Below the pieces are notes generated by a model. That model was not told the origin of the DNA. It saw only the letters and a list, made by a program, of their open reading frames with translations, and did no database searches. From DATKPE01 sp035524335 (GTDB taxonomy: Bacteria > Bacteroidota > Ignavibacteria > UBA10030 > SZUA-254), in assembly GCA_035524335.1 (NCBI GenBank), contig DATKPE010000057.1, forward strand, positions 65,860 through 129,859: a stretch of DNA of 64,000 bases, written 5' to 3'. Numbering within the stretch: the stretch's first letter is position 1; every line of letters starts with the position of its first letter. Positions 15,345 through 23,764 of the stretch are shown piece after piece. The position numbers and the translations under genes were made by a program.

Positions 15345-15803
15345 TCAGTGGGGCGACCGGTTTTTTTTGAAAAAATTCTTCATCGGCCGCCAGTAAAATT
15401 CATCCCAGCCTTTCTGGTAGTATTTCGCCTGGACTGCGGGGACATTCGATTGTTTGATGCGGACTTCCGTTCCGGATCCCTTCGCGTGGAACGTAAACTC
15501 AAGGAGGGACGGTCCGTATCCCGCAGGCCATTCGGTGGTCATCCATTCCTGTATGATGCGTCTTCCGTTTTCCAGTTTGACGTTTTTGCCGCTGATGTAT
15601 CCGTTCCAGGCGGTGAACTTCCCTCCGACATAACGTTCGCAGGTCGCCCTGGCGCCGGTAAATCTGCTGTGGGTTTTGTCATCAAGGTAGGCATCGTAGA
15701 GATCGGCGGGGGAAACCCCGATATATCGTGACTGCCGGATCGTCGTGGTTGGATGTACCTGCCGGCTTTTGGATGATTTCTTTTCCTGTGAAGAAATCTT
15801 CAT
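15345..15803 (-). CDS. SRPBCC / AHSA1-like START-fold protein
   Basis: A 152-aa protein whose core (residues about 20-145) follows the AHSA1 (activator of Hsp90 ATPase homologue 1-like) pattern. It has a first strand and helix (YIGVSPADLYDAYLDDKTHSRF), the central GGKFTAWNGYISGKNV hairpin, IIQEWMTTEWPAGY and a C-terminal helix ending WKP-like (FYWRPMKNFF). The fold binds hydrophobic ligands, and the cellular role in bacteria is mostly unknown. The ATG at 15803 has AAGGAG 8 nt upstream. A TTG two codons earlier is too close to it. The gene may be cotranscribed with the M16 protease, 110 bp downstream. Confidence 0.85.
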   Translation of the reverse strand: MKISSQEKKSSKSRQVHPTTTIRQSRYIGVSPADLYDAYLDDKTHSRFTGARATCERYVGGKFTAWNGYISGKNVKLENGRRIIQEWMTTEWPAGYGPSLLEFTFHAKGSGTEVRIKQSNVPAVQAKYYQKGWDEFYWRPMKNFFKKNRSPH

Positions 15804-15987
15804 GCCCAATTCTCCTTACGTCGGTGAAATGGCGTCATACTGCACAGCATCGATCGGGATGAATTACTTCATTTTGAAGATACAATCTTTCATCGCAAAG
15901 CACAAGGGGGAGAGGAAAAAACAGCGAAACACCTTCCGGCGCCGTTTCGGGCGGGGCAAGGTCGGTATTTCGAGCAATTTCAGGTCG

Positions 15988-16782
15988 TTAGGGAATCTGA
16001 TCCAGAATGTCGGCGAGCATGTCGCTTATTTTGTCGTGCTGTACCGACCTGCCGGTGCGGAAGACGCGGTCTTCCCAGAGGACCTCCCCGGATTTGACAT
16101 CGATGATATAGAACATCACCGATGCGGTCGAAACGGGATCGACGGCGACCACGGCTTCATTCCGGTCCGGGTTCCGGGTGGTCTGCAAGGCGACTTTTGT
16201 GATCGGGACGTTCATCCCTCCCGCCAGCAGAACAACGAGCGTGCCCGATCCGACGGCAGTCCCGACGACGGCGGCGGATGGAATATACAGCTTCGCCGTG
16301 TCGTCCCGCTGACCGACATTCAGAATGTTGGCATAGAGAGAGGCGAGAGCGGCCTGAAAATTTCCATTGCCGGCCAGCGACTTGTCGAGATAGAACGGGG
16401 CGCTCGCAACCGGAAGGTCCTTGTCCTTGACCCACCGGTCATCCGAGGTGAAGACCACCCGGTACGGCTGGCGCTGATTCATCAGCAGGCCGACGGAGGT
16501 CAGCATGGTCCTGTCGACCGTGTATCCCCGGGATGTCAGTTTGTCCCTGCAGGCCCCGAGCAATTCGACGGCAAGCTGTTTGTTATCCGGCACATCGATT
16601 TTACTCGTATCGCTCCGGAGACCCTGAATAAGCATGCAATCGGTAAGCACGGTAAGAGGACCGAGCGCCGGTTTGCGGGAGACAAATTCGGGGTACAACG
16701 TTTGCCTGGATACTCTGCATCCGCCGGCGAAGGCGAGCAGTGCGAAGCTGGAGCTGATCAGTATTCTCGAAAATCTCGACAT
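15988..16782 (-). CDS. Putative lipoprotein, unknown function
   Basis: A 264-aa protein with a lipoprotein signal (LLAFAGGC; acylated Cys at residue 22), so it is membrane-anchored and faces the periplasm. The middle contains a glycine-rich hydrophobic segment (VVGTAVGSGTLVVLLAGGM). The C-terminus has the DVKSGEVLWEDRVFRTGRS pattern seen in several lipoproteins thought to assemble on envelope complexes, but I cannot assign a family. A strong GGAGGAGG site precedes the ATG at 16782, five codons inside the longest open frame. It lies 33 bp after the guanylate-kinase-like gene and is the last gene of the long minus-strand cluster. Confidence 0.75.
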   Translation of the reverse strand: MSRFSRILISSSFALLAFAGGCRVSRQTLYPEFVSRKPALGPLTVLTDCMLIQGLRSDTSKIDVPDNKQLAVELLGACRDKLTSRGYTVDRTMLTSVGLLMNQRQPYRVVFTSDDRWVKDKDLPVASAPFYLDKSLAGNGNFQAALASLYANILNVGQRDDTAKLYIPSAAVVGTAVGSGTLVVLLAGGMNVPITKVALQTTRNPDRNEAVVAVDPVSTASVMFYIIDVKSGEVLWEDRVFRTGRSVQHDKISDMLADILDQIP

Positions 16783-16815
16783 GTATACCTCCTCCACCGG
16801 GGGGTGGATATGGGA

Positions 16816-17421
16816 CTAATTCGGATCCGTTTTCTCCGTAAACCGATCAGAATGCCGGAATGTTCCGAAACACCGGAGAATTTCAGCAATGACGCCTGCG
16901 ACCGGCGTATGTTCGCTGTCCGTCACCAGGTCATAATAGGGGGCGAATCTGAGCGAATCGGCGGCATTGCCGAGCCGCTCCTCGATCTGCTCGGGCGTAT
17001 GTGTCCCACGGCGGAGCAGACGCTCCCGCACCGTGGCAAGGGACGCCGAGAGAAACACCCCAAACGTGTCGGGGACCACTTCCTTCACCATCCGGATATT
17101 GCCGAGGTTGATCATTGCGAGGAGATGCTCACCCCGGGCGAGGCGATCGATGACGTGAGCCTTCGGCAGGCCGTAGCACATGCCGAATTTATAGCATTTA
17201 TGCTCCACAAATCCTCCCGACTCCACCATTGCCCGGAACTTCTCATGGGAGACGAAATCATAGATATCCTCGTCGTCCTCCGCGGCACGCTTTTCCCGGG
17301 TAGTGACCCGTTTTGCAAGCGCCAGCGGCACGGCAGTCTGGGCCAGGAGCCCCCGGACGATGGTCGATTTACCGACGGCGCTCGGCCCGTCGATGACGAT
17401 GAGGATGCCCCGTTCCTTCAC
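16816..17421 (-). CDS. Guanylate kinase-like P-loop nucleotide kinase
   Basis: A 201-aa protein starting with the GTG at 17421. It has the Walker A motif GPSAVGKST, and the residues that bind GMP in guanylate kinases are largely kept: TTREKR, IYDFVS, FVEH and CYGLP. The acidic EIDVQG-type block of true guanylate kinases is replaced by AMINLGN, and it departs from the canonical pattern nearby, so the nucleotide or phosphate acceptor may differ. The start is fixed by a 4-base overlap with the CYTH gene (GTGA). Upstream codons in the open frame cover that gene. The CYTH and kinase pair suggests joint action on nucleotides or polyphosphates. Confidence 0.8.
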   Translation of the reverse strand: MKERGILIVIDGPSAVGKSTIVRGLLAQTAVPLALAKRVTTREKRAAEDDEDIYDFVSHEKFRAMVESGGFVEHKCYKFGMCYGLPKAHVIDRLARGEHLLAMINLGNIRMVKEVVPDTFGVFLSASLATVRERLLRRGTHTPEQIEERLGNAADSLRFAPYYDLVTDSEHTPVAGVIAEILRCFGTFRHSDRFTEKTDPN

Positions 17422-17966
17422 GCCCTGGACCCTTCCCCGAGCGATGATATGCAGGCGAGCATATCGCTGTACGATCCGGCGAGGAGATCTTCGTTCCGGA
17501 TCCCGAACAGCGACATGTACGACAGGCACTGTTCACGCAGCTCATCGGGACTCCGATCCCCCGTCCGATCGATTGCCTCGATTTCAACGAACGATCCGAG
17601 GCCGGCGACTTCATCGAGGTGAAACTTTACATTTCCGATGAAATAGATTTCCCGCGATTTGTCGACGACGGCAAAAACGGGATAGAGCCGGGCGAGGATC
17701 TTCCTGAGATCGGCCGGTTCCGGCACGGCAGCAAGAAGGACATCCGACTGCTTCGGTTCGGGCTGATCGTCGCGGTCGTAATAAATGAGGAACTTTTCGA
17801 TCGTCCCGTCGCGGAGTTTCAGCCGCCCCCGGGGAACGTCGTAGTAGGTATCGATCTGTCTGTCGGTTCCCCGGAATTCCGCGTTAAGGTTCCCGAGAAT
17901 CGCACGAAGGCGGGCCGCAGCGCCGGTGCGCGCCTTGATTTCGACGGTTCTCACGGTGGAATTCAT
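17418..17966 (-). CDS. CYTH-domain protein (class IV adenylate cyclase / triphosphatase family)
   Basis: A 182-aa protein that opens with the CYTH signature ExK (VEIKAR, residues 8-13). It continues with the eight-stranded tunnel pattern: QIDTYYDVPRGRLKLRD, the basic FLIYYDRDD strand, REIYFIGNVKFHLDEV and the acidic FVEIEAI strand. CYTH enzymes act on triphosphates (cAMP synthesis, inorganic triphosphate, thiamine triphosphate). The exact reaction cannot be told from motifs. There is no Shine-Dalgarno site. Instead, TTTGAT-17-TATATT ends 5 nt before the ATG, so a leaderless internal transcript is likely. It overlaps the kinase gene by 4 bases. Confidence 0.88.
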   Translation of the reverse strand: MNSTVRTVEIKARTGAAARLRAILGNLNAEFRGTDRQIDTYYDVPRGRLKLRDGTIEKFLIYYDRDDQPEPKQSDVLLAAVPEPADLRKILARLYPVFAVVDKSREIYFIGNVKFHLDEVAGLGSFVEIEAIDRTGDRSPDELREQCLSYMSLFGIRNEDLLAGSYSDMLACISSLGEGSRA

Positions 17967-17971
17967 AAAAA

Positions 17972-18000
17972 AATATAACGAATTCCCCCCGAAGATCAAA
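17972..18000 (-). promoter_or_regulatory. Leaderless promoter of the CYTH-kinase pair
   Basis: On the minus strand TTTGAT (17995-18000), a 17-bp spacer and TATATT (17972-17977), then only five T before the ATG at 17966. It would allow the CYTH, kinase and lipoprotein genes to be expressed apart from the glycan cluster. Confidence 0.6.
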
Positions 18001-18011
18001 GAAAATCGCCG

Positions 18012-18782
18012 TTAATCGTCCTCGCCGGTCATCATCCTCCAGCCTCCGCTGTCGGCGATTTCGATTTTCATGATCGGGTGAATCTCCCAGAGAGTGCCCC
18101 GCGTCCGGCCGATCTGCTCGGGATGCTCCTGATCGAGCAGGAGCCATCCGCTGATCCTGATCATGCGCCCGGCGCGGACGAGCCGGTGAAGCGACGCGAT
18201 TGTCCACTCGGGGTGGCCCGCCCTCACACGGGGAGTGATTTCGACCACGATCGCCTTTTCCCTTCCCGCATCCGGCGACCCGGCAAGCCAGAGATGAAAA
18301 TCCCTGTCGGCCGGATCGTTCATCCGGCAGTTCGGAGACTCAGCTCCCTCCTCCTTCGCCCCGAGGAGATAGCCTTCGACGGAAACCGGCAGTCCTTCAT
18401 GAAGGTCGACCGCCCTCTTGTCATCCGGCGGCCATTCTGCGCGCTGTCTGCGTACGACCGAAGGGGGCCAGGTATATGAGAGAATCTCGCCCGTCCCGAC
18501 GGACATGTACTCACCCTCGTCAATCCGGTTTTTCAGGAGATTGAGCTGACCGTCTCCGCCACTCCCTTCAGGCGGACAGCCGTGGAAGGTAATCTCCTTC
18601 GGCGCCTGTTTAACCGGCGGCGCCGATGCCGCCGCGGGACGGGCCGGCGGCGGCGGAGAGACGTGACCGGCCTTTCCCGCAAGCCGGATCAGAATGAAAA
18701 CGACCGCCACCGCAACGACAATGAAAACGATGCTGTGACGGGGGGAAAACAAATTATTCCCTTCGCGTTTGCCGGAGGTCAT
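18012..18782 (-). CDS. Membrane-anchored protein with OB-fold-like domain, unknown function
   Basis: A 256-aa protein with one N-terminal transmembrane segment (about residues 17-36) and a Pro/Ala-rich linker. A soluble domain follows with FHGCPPEGSGGDGQLNLLKNR near residue 70, and the end LWEIHPIMKIE at about 236. The GC...GDGQLNLLKNR and TLWEIHP motifs recur in small proteins with a nuclease-like or OB barrel, but I know no proven function. The start overlaps the upstream glycosyltransferase stop by 4 bases, so it is in the same operon. A 45-bp gap with a promoter separates it from the CYTH gene. Confidence 0.72.
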   Translation of the reverse strand: MTSGKREGNNLFSPRHSIVFIVVAVAVVFILIRLAGKAGHVSPPPPARPAAASAPPVKQAPKEITFHGCPPEGSGGDGQLNLLKNRIDEGEYMSVGTGEILSYTWPPSVVRRQRAEWPPDDKRAVDLHEGLPVSVEGYLLGAKEEGAESPNCRMNDPADRDFHLWLAGSPDAGREKAIVVEITPRVRAGHPEWTIASLHRLVRAGRMIRISGWLLLDQEHPEQIGRTRGTLWEIHPIMKIEIADSGGWRMMTGEDD

Positions 18783-19816
18783 CTGCCGCCCAGGACCTGT
18801 TGATACAATTCAAGACATCGGTCGGCAATGCTGGTCCAGAGATAGTTTGAGCGGATTCTCGTGCGAAGCGCGTCGGTCTTTTCCCTGTTCAGGGCGGTCA
18901 CGATACCGTGATGGATCAGTTCCACCGCAGTCGGTTCCACGTAGACCGCTTCGTCGCCGAAGTACTCTCTGGTGCCCCCGTACTTTGTCACGACGATCCG
19001 TGCGCCCGCAAGACCGGCCTCGAGCGCGGCGATGCCGGGAGTTTCGAAGAGCGAGGGGAGAACGAAGACACTCGCCGCGGCATACGCCGACGCGAGTAGC
19101 GGGGAATCGTTCGGAAGCGCATCGATGAGCGTGAGCCGGGGATTCCGCTCCGCGCGCCGCCGGCATTCACGGGCATACTCGTTGTCTTCGCTCCGGCCGA
19201 TGATAACGGAAGGCACATTGATGCGTTCCAGAGCGTCGATCAGGCGGAGAACATTCTTGCGCGCGGGTCCCACATGGCCGACGTTGAGCACGAAATCGCG
19301 GACGCCGTACTTTTCAATGAAATGGGCGGGGTCCGCATGCCAGAACCGCTCGTCGACCCCGTTCGGCACAACGGTGACGCGGTCCCGCGGGATGCCCATG
19401 CCGCGGACGAGGAGATCGGCTTCCATCGAGGTGTTCGGAAGTACCGCCCGTGCCCAACTGCAGATTTCTGCGACCAGCCCGTAATCGCTCCAGAAACCGG
19501 GGGCCAGCGACGAGATTCGGCGCGACACGCCCGTGACCAGGCGAACAAGCGGTTTTGAATGCCTCGTGAAAAAGATCGGCGTCACCACGAGCGGAACGCC
19601 GAGGCGGTGGAGTTCCCGGGCAAGGTGATAGGTCCCGATGTTCGCGCCGAAAATATGGACCAGATCGACGGCGCCGGGTGAAAAATCGTTCCATGATTCG
19701 AACAGGGTGACATGAGCACCCCGTTCGCGGAGACGCCGCTCGGTTTCCAGAATCTGTGTCCTGGGACCTCCCTTGAGGAGCAGGACCGACTGGTATGTGG
19801 CAAGGCAGATGTTCAT
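18779..19816 (-). CDS. Glycosyltransferase, GT4 family
   Basis: A 345-aa GT-B fold enzyme. The N-terminal half carries KGGPRTQILETERRLRERG and the C-terminal donor-binding half carries the GT4 motif ASVFVLPSLFETPGIAALEAG with the E-x7-E spacing. A VVPNGVDERFW segment sits at the domain junction. It transfers a sugar from a nucleotide donor at the cytoplasmic face; donor and acceptor are unknown. The real start is 19816 (MNICLATYQSV), which overlaps the deacetylase stop by 4 bases. The longer open frame upstream is a shadow of that gene. It belongs to the 18-27.7 kb glycan cluster. Confidence 0.9.
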   Translation of the reverse strand: MNICLATYQSVLLLKGGPRTQILETERRLRERGAHVTLFESWNDFSPGAVDLVHIFGANIGTYHLARELHRLGVPLVVTPIFFTRHSKPLVRLVTGVSRRISSLAPGFWSDYGLVAEICSWARAVLPNTSMEADLLVRGMGIPRDRVTVVPNGVDERFWHADPAHFIEKYGVRDFVLNVGHVGPARKNVLRLIDALERINVPSVIIGRSEDNEYARECRRRAERNPRLTLIDALPNDSPLLASAYAAASVFVLPSLFETPGIAALEAGLAGARIVVTKYGGTREYFGDEAVYVEPTAVELIHHGIVTALNREKTDALRTRIRSNYLWTSIADRCLELYQQVLGGR

Positions 19817-21393
19817 ATGGTCTTCGGAGATTTCTTCGGTTTGTCCCGGAACAGAGCGGCGAGCAGATCTTCCGCCCGCTGGAGAGCAACCCATGGATTG
19901 TACCTTCTGATCCGGAGGATGTCCTCCGGCAGAGGAACGGGTACCGGAGGAGGTGTCCAGGCGAGTGAAGCCGTCGCGATGGTCGGAGCCGGTGCTGTGA
20001 ACGCTTCGCGACCGTCTGCCGCGGCAATCCTGAACATTGCCGGAGAACGGCCGGTGAGCCCGTCGATCCTGATCCGGTCCGCCCCGGCATCGATCACGGG
20101 CCGCTCGGCACAGCGGTCTGCCCACCATGCGGCATAGGCGGAGAGTTTTACCACCGGCACACCGGCCTCCCCGAACTGCGTGATTACCGACCGGAGGATA
20201 TCGGTTCCGCCGTTCCGGGGATGATGATAGAGGAGCGCCGGCTCCCGCCGACCGATCTTGGTTCGCACTATCCATCTGAAATATTCAGCCATCGCTTCGG
20301 TACCATAACCCTGCCGGCGAAGATTTCCAATGCTGATCGGATGGACGGGAACCTGCAGAAGAGTCGACCTGTAATAACCGAGATCGGGCCAGGAGGGGAG
20401 GTTGTCGGCATCGTAGGCAAACTCGGATGAATAGCGGAAATCGAGCCGGTCAAGAACCTTGCCAAGTTCCGGGGACCACTGCCCGTAGGGAAGCGCGACA
20501 CCTTCAGTCCGGACCTGCGCGTCCGACAGCGCTCCGAGCGCCTTTCCCAGATCTGCCTCGGCATCCGCCGGGGTCCGGTAGATCCGATGGCTGTAGCAAT
20601 GAAGGCCTGTTTCATGGCCGGCAAGCGACCGATAGAAACCGAGATGGCCGGCCTGGGATTCCACATCGATAAACCAGGAAAAATATGTTCCGGTCGCCGC
20701 ACCGAGTTCCTGCAGTGTGCGAAGTTCGGCTTCCGAGGCAAAATCCGTGTCGATCCGGAGTGCCGCGACAGAAGGCGAGGCATCAGGATAGTACCAGCGA
20801 TGAATATACGGGAGACCGAGGCGGTGGTAGAGGTGCGTGAGCGCCCGGGAGACGATGGTGCGGACTTCCTGGCGTGAGACCAGGGGAACGCGTTCGTAGG
20901 GCAGGCGCGGCGACGGCGAATAGAACGACTTGGTGAGGGTCCGCCGGTCTACGACGGCGGACGCCGGATCGAACGGCAGGACAACGGCGTATCCTCCTCC
21001 GAGCTCACCGTGATACACCGTCGGAACTCCTTTTTCGTCCGGAAGAAGAGCGGACCCGGGATAGATCCGGCCCTGGAGATAGAGATCGGTCAGGCCGATG
21101 CCGCCGAAGAGTGGATCGTTCCCGGGACGGAGCGACTTCAGCAGTCTCCGTTTGGCGGCTGTGCCGGCGATGAGCTCAGCGGCCGCCGCGGTGCAGAGAA
21201 GCATCCGTCCTTCACGGAGGAGCTGACGGAGACGGTGTGAATCGTCCGGGGACGTCTGATCTCCTGCGACAATCACCGGGGCAGACTGGAACAGCTCTTC
21301 CTCTTCCCTGCGGCACCAGGGCGCTCCCTCCTGCTGGAGGAGTTGTTCCCATCCGGGATTTTCGTCAAAGACGCCGGTCAGAATTCTGCTCAT
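19813..21393 (-). CDS. Polysaccharide deacetylase-like protein
   Basis: A 526-aa protein with no signal peptide. The central region (residues about 205-400) fits the NodB homology barrel: RIDTDFASEAELRTL holds the catalytic-base and metal Asp (a TDF variant of the usual TDD), and ETGLHCYSHRIY supplies the two His ligands. YHHPRNGG near residue 390 is a later motif. The N-terminal 190 residues and the C-terminal 90 residues (proline-rich, ending KPKKSPKTI) are unassigned. It would remove acetyl groups from sugars of the polymer made by the cluster. The Asp-to-Phe change in the motif makes activity less certain. It overlaps both neighbours by 4 bases. Confidence 0.78.
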   Translation of the reverse strand: MSRILTGVFDENPGWEQLLQQEGAPWCRREEEELFQSAPVIVAGDQTSPDDSHRLRQLLREGRMLLCTAAAAELIAGTAAKRRLLKSLRPGNDPLFGGIGLTDLYLQGRIYPGSALLPDEKGVPTVYHGELGGGYAVVLPFDPASAVVDRRTLTKSFYSPSPRLPYERVPLVSRQEVRTIVSRALTHLYHRLGLPYIHRWYYPDASPSVAALRIDTDFASEAELRTLQELGAATGTYFSWFIDVESQAGHLGFYRSLAGHETGLHCYSHRIYRTPADAEADLGKALGALSDAQVRTEGVALPYGQWSPELGKVLDRLDFRYSSEFAYDADNLPSWPDLGYYRSTLLQVPVHPISIGNLRRQGYGTEAMAEYFRWIVRTKIGRREPALLYHHPRNGGTDILRSVITQFGEAGVPVVKLSAYAAWWADRCAERPVIDAGADRIRIDGLTGRSPAMFRIAAADGREAFTAPAPTIATASLAWTPPPVPVPLPEDILRIRRYNPWVALQRAEDLLAALFRDKPKKSPKTI

Positions 21394-22784
21394 ACGCGGC
21401 TGAGAATTTCCCTCAGGTCATTGCGGGTCACAACCCGCAGAAGACCGATCAGCAGGACATAGACGGCCCCGCCGGCTCCGATGAGGACGAAGAGCGGCAG
21501 ACCCGGCAGAAGGACAATGACTCCGCTCATCCCCGCTACGGCGAGAAGGAGCCCGGCCGCGTTGCGCGGGAAGCGGATCGGTATGAGCCGGAACGACGCC
21601 CGGCGCATCAGCAGAACGGTCACCGCTTCGGAGAACACCATTCCGCCTGCCGCTCCGACCGGACCGAGGAACCACGACCCTGCCACGATGGCGACGAGGT
21701 AGACGGCCGAACTTACCGCCATCAGTTTTCCGAAAAGCTTTTCCCGGTTGATGACGATGAGCGCCGTCGAATAGATGGTATGGAGGAGCGTGAAAAAGAA
21801 GAACCAGATCAGTACGCGGAAGGCGGGAGCGGCGGCCCCGTACTGAGCCCCGAACACGAATGGAAGGAGCCGGTCGGCGAGAAGCATGCCTCCCACGCTG
21901 AGCGGCAACGCCAGCACCAGGATCCACCGGACCGCGGTGCCGAGGGTCGCGGAAAGCTGTTCGGGGGACGACGCAAAAAACCGTGTCGATGCCGGAAGAA
22001 GGATCGTCGCCATGACACGGTCCAGAATCAGAAGAAAAAAGACCAGCTTGCTCGCCGCACTGTAGATACCGACCTCGGTATTGGACAAGAGGGCGCCCAG
22101 GACGAGCGGTGGAAGATTGACGCTCAGATGCGCCAGAATCGATCCCGCACCGATCGGAAAGGCCTGCTTCATGATCGGCATCCAGCCGTCGAACCGCGGC
22201 CGCAGTCCGGCCGTTCCGTTCCGGGCTCCGTAGACAGCCATAAGAACCACGGAAAGCGTCAGGTCCCCGGCAAGCGCCGCGCCGGCAATCCAGAGCACAT
22301 GTTCGTGATCCCGGACGAACAGGAGGAGCATGCCGAGATAGACCGCGGCTCCGGCCAGCCGGCTGAGACCGATCACCCCCATCGCCTCCTTCCCCTGGAA
22401 GTACCATTCGAGCAGGAAGGCATTCAGGAAGAGCGATCCGCAGAACAGCAGAGTGAGACCGGAGGTGAGCCGGTTCGCAATCGCCACGACGGCGATGACC
22501 GCCGTCAGGCCGTAGACGATAAGAGAGTTCAGCAGGCGTGTGCCGAGGATGCCGCCGACGAGCCCGGGGCTGTCCGACCGGACGATTTCCCGCGTCCCGT
22601 ACGAACTCAGCCCTCCGGAGCTCAGCATGAGACCGTAGGAAAGCAGGGTGAGGCCGACGTTCACGGCGCCGTATTCCCCGACGCTGATCGTTCTGGTGAG
22701 ATACGCGACGGCGGCAAATCCGATCAGGCGTCTCCCGATGTCGCTCAGCAGAATGGAAATGAAGTTTCGCGTCAGCCGTTTCAT
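21390..22784 (-). CDS. Polysaccharide flippase (Wzx/MVF-type lipid-linked oligosaccharide exporter)
   Basis: A 464-aa protein with about 12-14 transmembrane segments spread along the length. It starts FISILLSDIGRRLIGFAAVAYL and has the early SVGEYGAVNVGLTLLSYG pattern usual for O-antigen flippases of the MOP superfamily. It would move lipid-linked glycan units across the inner membrane. It sits between two glycosyltransferases and a deacetylase, with 4-base overlaps on both sides. No Wzy polymerase is recognised nearby, so polymerisation or ligation genes must be elsewhere or unrecognised. Confidence 0.88.
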   Translation of the reverse strand: MKRLTRNFISILLSDIGRRLIGFAAVAYLTRTISVGEYGAVNVGLTLLSYGLMLSSGGLSSYGTREIVRSDSPGLVGGILGTRLLNSLIVYGLTAVIAVVAIANRLTSGLTLLFCGSLFLNAFLLEWYFQGKEAMGVIGLSRLAGAAVYLGMLLLFVRDHEHVLWIAGAALAGDLTLSVVLMAVYGARNGTAGLRPRFDGWMPIMKQAFPIGAGSILAHLSVNLPPLVLGALLSNTEVGIYSAASKLVFFLLILDRVMATILLPASTRFFASSPEQLSATLGTAVRWILVLALPLSVGGMLLADRLLPFVFGAQYGAAAPAFRVLIWFFFFTLLHTIYSTALIVINREKLFGKLMAVSSAVYLVAIVAGSWFLGPVGAAGGMVFSEAVTVLLMRRASFRLIPIRFPRNAAGLLLAVAGMSGVIVLLPGLPLFVLIGAGGAVYVLLIGLLRVVTRNDLREILSRV

Positions 22785-23764
22785 GTCCGGTCTTCCCCCA
22801 GCATCCGGAGAATCGCCCGTTCCCGCTTTTCCGCGGGAAAAAGAGCGACGATGCGGGCTCTCGCCCTTGCACCCTCCTCGTCGCCGCGCTGGAGCGCTTC
22901 ACTCAGCGCGGCAGTCAGGGATGCGGCATCGCCGGAGGGAACCAGCGTTCCGGTATCGCCAAGCGCCGTGATATTTCCGCCGACAGCAGACGCAACCGGA
23001 TAACAGCCGCACAGCATCGCCTCACAAAGCGTATTGGCAAGCCCCTCACGGCGGGAAGGCTGGCAATAGACGGATGACGACTGGTAAAAGGGGAGCAGTT
23101 CCTCCCTCTTCATCGCCGGATAAAGGGAGACGTTCGGGGGAATCTCCGTCCCGGAGAACAGACGGCGGTCGACGCCGATGAGGATGAATGCCGCCGCTGG
23201 AATCTGCCGGGCCGACGCAAGAAGAAGATCGATCCCCTTGACCCTGAAGCGTGCACTGTCGTCCACCCGGGCAACGGTCAGAATCTGCGGCCGGCGTCCT
23301 CCTGCCGGCTTCCAGAATCCGGGGTCATAACCTGTCGGAAGGTATTCAATATTCTTCCCGGGGTACGCGGCCAGCCGGCGTGCGTCGTCACTGAGTGATG
23401 GATCGACCGACAGCACCCTGCCCGCGCGGCGGAGAGCCGCACCCGCCAGTTTTCCCTTCCACCCCGACCGCCAGAGCCCGTATCCGAGAGCATCGTCTTT
23501 TGCGACATCGACGCCGCCGATGACCAGGATCGACCTGGTTCCAAGGAGTCCGGCGATGAGAACCGCGGCCGATCCGTAGACCGACGCAAACCAGCAGAAG
23601 ACGACATCGGACCGTAGAGCAAGCCACACAGTCTTCAGGAATGCCGTCGCTCCATTGCCCAGCTGGATCCTGACCGTATGCTTCCGTTCCAGGAGACGGA
23701 TATCATCCCTGATGTAGGGGGCATCGAACGCGGCGATCACGGCGATATCGAGAGGCGTACCCAT
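22781..23764 (-). CDS. Glycosyltransferase, GT4 family
   Basis: A 327-aa protein with a short N-terminal domain (DIAVIAAFDAPYIRDDIRLL) and a donor-binding domain containing SSVYCQPSRREGLANTLCEAMLCGCYPVA, the GT4 E-x7-E region. Helix content and length are slightly under the family average. ATG 23764 is used because the preceding gene stops at the same base (TGATG). The open frame continuing to 24502 duplicates the upstream gene out of frame. It is a cytoplasmic sugar transferase of unknown donor in the glycan cluster. Confidence 0.88.
   Translation of the reverse strand: MGTPLDIAVIAAFDAPYIRDDIRLLERKHTVRIQLGNGATAFLKTVWLALRSDVVFCWFASVYGSAAVLIAGLLGTRSILVIGGVDVAKDDALGYGLWRSGWKGKLAGAALRRAGRVLSVDPSLSDDARRLAAYPGKNIEYLPTGYDPGFWKPAGGRRPQILTVARVDDSARFRVKGIDLLLASARQIPAAAFILIGVDRRLFSGTEIPPNVSLYPAMKREELLPFYQSSSVYCQPSRREGLANTLCEAMLCGCYPVASAVGGNITALGDTGTLVPSGDAASLTAALSEALQRGDEEGARARARIVALFPAEKRERAILRMLGEDRT

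Noticed and set aside
15745..17622. 625-aa plus-strand open frame
   Set aside because: Composition is Arg/His/Asp-rich and it runs antisense to the lipoprotein, kinase-like and CYTH genes. It is a GC-rich shadow frame.
21237..23003. 588-aa plus-strand open frame
   Set aside because: Antisense to the flippase gene, highly charged low-complexity translation with no domain.
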